Source: Strigamia acuminata
Taxonomy: Eukaryota > Arthropoda > Chilopoda > Geophilomorpha > Linotaeniidae
Direction of reading: 5' to 3'
Assembly: GCA_949358305.1 (NCBI GenBank)
Contig: OX442316.1
Location: 9,674,001-9,734,000, forward strand
DNA: 60,000 nucleotides
A program made the position numbers and the translations under genes. Within the stretch, counting starts at the first letter, position 1; the number at the start of each line of letters is the position of its first letter. This document shows, in pieces, positions 49,264 to 60,000 of this stretch. The notes beneath the pieces are model-generated. The model did no database searches, had not been told where the DNA came from, and saw nothing but the letters and a program-made list of their open reading frames with translations.

Positions 49264-52200
49264 ATGGCTACTGCAGAAAGTCTTGCACGCACTGAAATGG
49301 TATGTTCTTTTATATTTGCACGCGTACTTTCTATTTTACGTGAATAATTTCATTTTATTTTATTAATTAACTGTCGTTGTTACTGTTAGTTTTCACCGTA
49401 ATTTAAGTTTAATTCTTTTGACGTTAGATGTGATATATACAGTATATATATATTAAAGCGCAGTTTTTTTTATTTAATTATTTATATAATTCTAATTCAA
49501 ACACGAAAATTACATTTTATTTTTAATTATTTATGATATTTCAATCGTTTTGACATACTTAAAAAATAGGACTTACAAATTTGTTATAATTCAAGTTGAC
49601 ATTCAAATGTTTTTTAAGTTTATTGCTAAAAAAAAATCAATTTCACACAAAACTGCAATTTATGTGACCCAGTAGAAAAAAAATAACAGAACCAGGAAAT
49701 ACAATTAAGTTGACATGTTCTGTTTTCCACACCAGTGTCATGTCAGACCCTGATTTCAAAGTTCACGAAATTTGACAACACTAATTAAATTTTCATTTTT
49801 AATCCTCTGTTACGTGAATTTACACACAATGCGGAAGGGGCTTTTCAATTTATATAACCTTGATTATTTGGATTGGCTGGGTGAGTAAAGTTTAATTTAG
49901 ACTTTTGGTTACATTCTTGATCAGTCAAGTGAATAAGAATCGGTTTCTGAAGAAAATACAAACGAAATTGGTCTACCGTAAATGCACAGCCAATTGTTTT
50001 ACTGCTTTAAAGCTTGAGTAATTTGATTATATGATATCAAAACATGTTGTGCCAAAAAATCTAGAAAAATGTACTTTTTTTTCCAAAATTGCCTTCATTA
50101 TAGTTTTTACTGATCTGAATTTATGTATAATTTATATCTCGGTATTGTGATAAATATATATATGATAATTTTATTCCGTCTTTTTCTTTTGTGAGCTAAA
50201 ATTGGGTTTCTATTCTAAATGAATTATTCTGTAGCAGTTTATGAAATTTATGGCCATTTTACTGAATATTACATATCAATTTATATTTTTTTAAATAAAT
50301 TAGAAGAAAAATTCTAATTTTTCTTATTTTTTATGTTTGAACTTTTATAATTCATTTCTTGCCTTCAAAATAAATAATAACGAAGAAATTGACAGTATAA
50401 AAATGTAGTTTTGACAAAAGTTGGTATGTGTTTCCGTGGTGTAGTGGTTATCACGTGCGCCTCACACGCGCAAGGTCCCCGGTTCGACCCCGGGCGGAAA
50501 CAGTTTTTTTTTATATTGATTTTATATTTTTATATTTTATTTTTAAAAATTCTAATAAGTAAATGACATCTGGGTGTTCAAATTTCTTTTTGTTCTGTTC
50601 TTTTCAGGCTACAGCTCATAATTTATATAGAAGAGCTCAACGGAGCTCAAAGGCAAATTACAATGGGCGTTGTATGAGATTCCTAAGAAAAGCTAAACGA
50701 AAACCAGTCTTGCACATGCTGCTTTTTTTCCTGCTCATCACCATTAGCGTTGTCGTCATTTTAATCGTCGTATTAACGACATGGCCTGGTAAGTATTTCA
50801 TTCCTCTACCACGCTTTAGCTCAAACCCAGTCAACACATTTTGACTAAACCGCCCTCTCGTGGCAACGGCACGAACTTCACATAATGCATCAACAACAAA
50901 ATGATAAAAACGTCTTATTTTCATTTTAAATTTACAAAAATTTATTCTCTAAAACATTTAATTTAATTTTTAAAAACGAACATAAAATTCCTCAGTAAAT
51001 CATGGATTAAATCAAAACCTTAAATATTATTCGAGTGTATTCTTTGAAACATCAGTGCTTTTACGTATAACACAAATTAGGTTTGGAAATCAACCACCAT
51101 TCTTTTTTGACAGAGAGGGTTTCGCACTCCACTCTAACCTAACCTAGGTATTTGGGTTTCTCAGCATTTATGTTGGGAAACAAGACCATAATCTATTTTT
51201 ATCTACTCTGAGTTGGAAGTAGATATTTACCTGGTTGTTCTTCCTGCATCGTGCCAGTTAGTTGTGTGGTGCCGGATGGATAGCCTTTCCAACTTCGCGG
51301 AACCTTATCTCTGTCCGAAAGTTCGGTGGAACTGCTGGAGTGTTGAGCGGCATCCAATTGGTTTTGGCTCTGTTTGCTCGCCAGCTAAATTATAAACTAA
51401 GATAAATAAAAATTTGCAGTAATAATCGATGACAATTTTGTTATTGTGTTTCAGGGCTTGAAAAAGAGTTCTCAGAAACAAACTCAAGTCGTTATGGATA
51501 CGAGGACACTGCGCTGTTTCGAATTCCCACGAAAGAAACATACTTATCAAATGTCAGCACCGAGACGAAACATGAATCCACAGAATTATTTGAGGATTCC
51601 TCACCTGACGAGTCGAACATCACACACGAAAGCATCGATTTGGACGCGGATAGTTTGGAAAAAAAATTAACGAGTGTTGAGTATCCGGTATACAATAACG
51701 ACACAGAGGACGACTTGAAAATTTGGTTAAATAATGATGTGACCTTTAATGGGTCTGATGAATCGGGAAGAGCGTATTATTGGGATGTCAGTCCCTCAGC
51801 TGGAGCAATTAGCACGGAAAATATTTCAAGAAGCTTCGAATTGGATTCTGATCAAGGTAAATGAGATAATAATAATAATATAAAATTTTGCAAAACATAT
51901 CTACCGGTAACATATTTTTATTGATTTAGAGGAGGACAAAATTTCGTTTTATTATGGTCCAGAATTAACTATCGATACGAGCATGTTTACACACACATTG
52001 AAGGAAACTACAACTGAAAAAATATCACAAATCTATACTCATCCAATTACTCAACTTTCGGCTTTGTTGACATTGAAAAAAAGTGTTGATATCAAGCCCA
52101 GTACAGTTGATTCACTGGCAAACCCCGCTGTAGTTTCTACACGTTTGGACACACTCAACTCGACTGAACTTTTTCACGAATTTACTCTTTACACTGAAAA

Positions 52201-53580
52201 ACCACAACCATCAACTATTCAATCATCGATAGCGGAGAATAATAACATAAAATATATGGGTTCAACGATAAAAAACAACTTGCGCTCCTCGGCTATCGAT
52301 CCTCTAGATGCAGAACATAATTTTTGGTCTTCGTTGGCAAATTTATCGCTAGCAAAATTTCCTTTATTGATGTTTTCTAACCACACATCAACGACTGGAA
52401 TTACGACGCCTCAACTCGGTGATGCGAATTTAACAACCGCTTTACCCTTTACAGAAACAGTTCGAATTGATGATGGCAGCGATTACTCTATTCGTTATGT
52501 CTTTCAAATTTCAAGTACACAAATGGTAACGGCAACTTCTATGAATGGAACGGTTTCTGTCGACTCGCCAACAAAAGGCGGTGGGTCTGCTTTAAGCCCC
52601 AGCGAAGCCGAGTACAATCATTGGCCGACGTCTGGAGAAGATATGACTTTAAGTGAACTTGTAGAGCGAACAAACGTCAATGTTGTTAAAGAAATTACGT
52701 CATCCATTTCAACTGAAAGCCAAAAAAATGAAGAGGTTGAAAGCACACCATCAGAAGTGGAATTTTTCCCATCAACAGAAACGAAAATTCCCAAACTGCA
52801 AATTACGCCAACCATTGATAACAGCAAAATGATAAATTCGTCCGTTGTTTCTGGTTGGGGATTTGGTAACAATAACAATGTTGCCACTGCAACCCAAACA
52901 GATGTTAGTCCCCAAAGCATTGTTACGAAATCATCGACCGAAGGTTCACAATGTCGTCGTAGAACCTTATCTTTCTGCGATGATGTTTCGTCGTATAATT
53001 CGACGTATTTACCTAATTTAGCGGGCGCTACAACTGAATTTGAAAAATGGCAACTTATCTCTTATTACAACTCGGTCGTAGATTGGGGATGCAATCTCTG
53101 GCTGAAAGAATATTTGTGCTATATCTTAGAGCCGATGTGTGTGGATGAAGTTGCTGTACCTCCGTGCAACAGTCTATGCAAAGGTATTAATTTAAAATTT
53201 AAAAAAATAATTAAATTCTAATTTTCTAATTAATTTTGTAGCTGCTAAAAAAGGTTGCGAGAAGTTCGTAACTGGTTCACCGACCCTAGAAGCCGTATTT
53301 CGGTGTGATGTATTTCCATCAGCGACTGCACAAATTCTGTGCGCTGGACTTGGAAATGGTGAAGGTGAGTCATACAAAATGCTTAATTTTAATTTCTCTA
53401 TTTAATGATTTTGTTTTTCATGTTTTTTTTCAAATTTTGATTTGCTCAGCATGTAAACACAATGAATATCGATGTTCAGACACCACATGCATCCCTGGAA
53501 CCTGGTGGTGCGATGGAGTGAAGGATTGTGAGCAAGGTGATGACGAGAAAGATTGTCACCCGAGAAACAGAAATCCTTAA
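49264..53580 (+). CDS. Type II membrane protein with Frizzled CRD and LDLa repeat
   Basis: Exons 49264-49299, 50608-50788, 51455-51856, 51930-53183, 53242-53364 and 53450-53580; 708 aa. A short basic cytoplasmic tail (FLRKAKRKP) precedes one TM helix (about residues 46-70, LLFFLLITISVVVILIVVLT). The ectodomain starts with about 475 residues rich in Ser, Thr, Glu and Asn (mucin-like stalk). A Frizzled-type cysteine-rich domain follows (about 548-665: YLPNLAGATTEF, CYILEPMC, VPPCNSLCKAAKKGCEKF), then one LDLa repeat (about 667-701: YRCSDTTCIPGTWWCDGVKD) and the stop. The layout resembles corin or MFRP, but no SRCR or protease domain follows. Role unknown; Wnt or lipoprotein binding is only a family-based guess. 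Exon 1 is the least certain. Confidence 0.8.
50430..50502 (+). tRNA. tRNA-Val (anticodon CAC)
   Basis: 73-base cloverleaf: acceptor GTTTCCG pairs with CGGAAAC, D arm TGTAGTGGTTA, anticodon stem TGCGC/GCGCA with loop CTCACAC (CAC at 50463-50465), and GGTTCGACCCC T arm. A T run (Pol III terminator) follows immediately. No intron; CCA is not encoded. It lies on the sense strand in intron 1 of the Frizzled/LDLa gene. Confidence 0.95.
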
Positions 53581-54136
53581 TATTAAAATACAAAGCTTTT
53601 AAAAATTTATAACGGTTACGATTACGGTATGTTATAAACACATTTTAGCCAAGTCTGAAATACAGTACTGTTATTTTATGTTGGACATGATGTCTACAAC
53701 TTTTCTAAATAAATTAAACACACGATTTTAAAACAATTTATTTCGGAATATTTCGGAAAATAAATATTAATAAAACGAGGAAAGACATTTTTTAACTACA
53801 AGTACTCAACATTCACAGGTCCTGTTCAAAAAATGAAAAATGGAAACAAACCAGTCGAGTCCTCTTTAGAAAAAAAGGTGGGAAGTAGGAATCCCCGGAT
53901 GTCGCATATTGATTTCACCAGTGCACGATGTTGTCTCCACAACCTGTGGGTGTTCTATGAGCCACGTGGACGTATCAAAATATGACCTTTGAACTTGAGT
54001 CACATGGTCCTACAGTGTGCTTTGATTAGTTCTACATAGTGTGGCGTCATACTTCCTTTTTTTCTTCGCATGAAAATTTTTAGGGAGTTGTTTTTATTCT
54101 TGCAAAATTTGCGCAAACTTTTACAATGCTTTCTAA
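53581..54136. other. Spacer between Frizzled/LDLa gene and carboxylesterase
   Basis: No gene seen. AATAAA at about 53708 and 53760 could end the upstream transcript. Confidence 0.45.
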
Positions 54137-58707
<4,571 letters not shown>

Positions 58708-59554
58708 ATGAAGTTAGTGTGTAAATCAAGTAATTACGACTTGACCGCTATGCAGAGTATACATTTTATTTAGCAGTTAGGTTTAGAACATTTATTCCCA
58801 TATGGTGCATTTTTATTTTATTTTTACATTTAATTAATTTATATAATACTTTACTTGTTTTGCAGTGTAAAATGAAAGTATATTTTAATTGAAAACATAT
58901 TTCTAGTCGGTCGGATAAATGTCAATTTCAGAAGTAAAAAACGTGTTACTGTTTTGATTTTTAATTATTCGTTCCAAATTTAATTAATGAAATTAAATTC
59001 AATGCAATACTAAACCAATTGAATATCATTACCGTAAAAGTGTCATAAACATAAGGGCTCATTACATTGCATCAGTTTTATTCAGTATTTATGTAAATTT
59101 CAAATTTTAATTTTGATAGTTGGTTGGATAAACTTTACTTTCCATGTTATATTCAACCAACAGAATAGTTAACTCCCATTAAAACATAAGCTTACTACAT
59201 TTGCAGATAGCACTGCTGTCGTAAACCAAAGCTACAGGCTCGGCATTTTAAGCTATTTTTATTTAAGTACATCAACATCCACATCTGCAGTTACATGATA
59301 GTCCAAAAACATGGTTAGAAACCACACCACGACACTATAACATGGATTTTTTTTAAATTTAAATAATTACTTCACAATCACCATATTTCATGCTGGCATC
59401 TGTAAAATAAATCTATTAAAACTACAGATAAATCCTTATCCCATTTCTGTTTTAAAATTAAAAAAAAAAGAAAAGAAAAAGGAAACGTAATTTGAGCACA
59501 CAATTTAAGTTTATTTCTTATGCATAACTAAATCGCACTTTATTTAAAGCTATC
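58708..59554. other. AT-rich intergenic DNA
   Basis: Downstream of the carboxylesterase; no gene seen. Confidence 0.45.
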
Positions 59555-60000
59555 CAGCGGCGTAGCCAGGTTTTGAAGTTAGGGGAGCGAGTACATAAAA
59601 AGGCACCATGACAATTTTTTGCTAAATTTCCTACGATATTTGACAATTTTCGGATAAATTTCAATGACTTTTGACAAATTTTTGTTGCATATCTTCATAA
59701 ATTTTTGTTGCATTTCAATAAAATTTCATAAATTTCATAAATTTTTATAACTGCGTATATTTCCAGGAAATATAGATAACCTTGCTTTAAATTTTACAAT
59801 GTCAGTAAAGCTGTTGCACAATACTTTATTTACTAAAGGTAAAAACGGTCAGCTAAATGATGAATTGATTTTTACTCAGTGGAATATTCAAGTGAATTAA
59901 ACAGAAATATCCAATGTATCACTTAATTGCACATCAACGAACTGGGAACAGTTTGGATTTTCAATTTTTTCCTCAATAACTATCCACGGCATTAAATTCA
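59555..60000. mobile_element. Possible left end of a DNA transposon, runs off the window
   Basis: CAGCGGCGTAGCCAGG at 59555 is typical of terminal inverted repeats of several animal DNA transposons; it is followed by repetitive TTTTTGTTGCAT and ATAAATTTC-like DNA. The other end is not visible, so the class is unassigned. Confidence 0.4.

Noticed and set aside
49830-49880. Alternative first exon for the Frizzled/LDLa gene (MRKGLF...)
   Set aside because: Its donor is phase 1 and gives a stop when joined to exon 2; the 49264 exon joins in phase 0.

Overview
This window is nuclear DNA of an animal, almost certainly an arthropod and possibly a crustacean. The main evidence is a run of Rebers-Riddiford (RR) cuticle protein genes with TATA boxes and signal-peptide microexons. 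The DNA is AT-rich, most introns are about 55-70 bases with GT-AG ends, and there are no bacterial-type operons. I cannot name the species.

Layout. Positions 1-8600 hold a cuticle cluster: four RR-type cuticle genes on the minus strand (one cut by the window edge) and one secreted low-complexity protein gene on the plus strand. Positions 10032-14809 hold an 18-exon prolyl oligopeptidase gene; its intron 16 contains, antisense, an intact but catalytically degenerate pogo/Tigger-like transposase gene. DRC1 (cilia/flagella dynein regulatory complex) lies at 14964-18673 on the minus strand, head-to-head with the ribosomal protein L11 gene, whose last intron and exon are tandemly duplicated. About 5.3 kb without a recognisable gene follows. 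Then come an ARHGAP18-type RhoGAP (25907-29660), a TMEM205-like membrane protein (minus, 30070-31482) and a short CLCA-like type I membrane protein (33396-34656).

Positions 35400-48577 carry the most unusual content: three tandem NLR (NACHT) genes. Each has three tiny 5' exons encoding an N-terminal tail and one long exon encoding NACHT plus a leucine-rich C-terminal region. In all three the tail contains a motif of the form [V/L/I]-Q-I-G-x-x-N-S-V, which closely matches the RHIM amyloid motif of RIPK1/RIPK3-type necroptosis proteins. A RHIM-NACHT family in an arthropod would be a notable candidate immune or cell-death system. The array is interrupted by two non-autonomous hAT-like elements.

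The right end holds a type II membrane protein with a mucin-like stalk, a Frizzled cysteine-rich domain and an LDLa repeat (a tRNA-Val gene lies in its first intron), then a membrane-anchored carboxylesterase with a complete catalytic triad. A possible transposon end begins at 59555.

All exon models were built by eye from splice sites, phase continuity and remembered family sequences. No search or transcript evidence was available.
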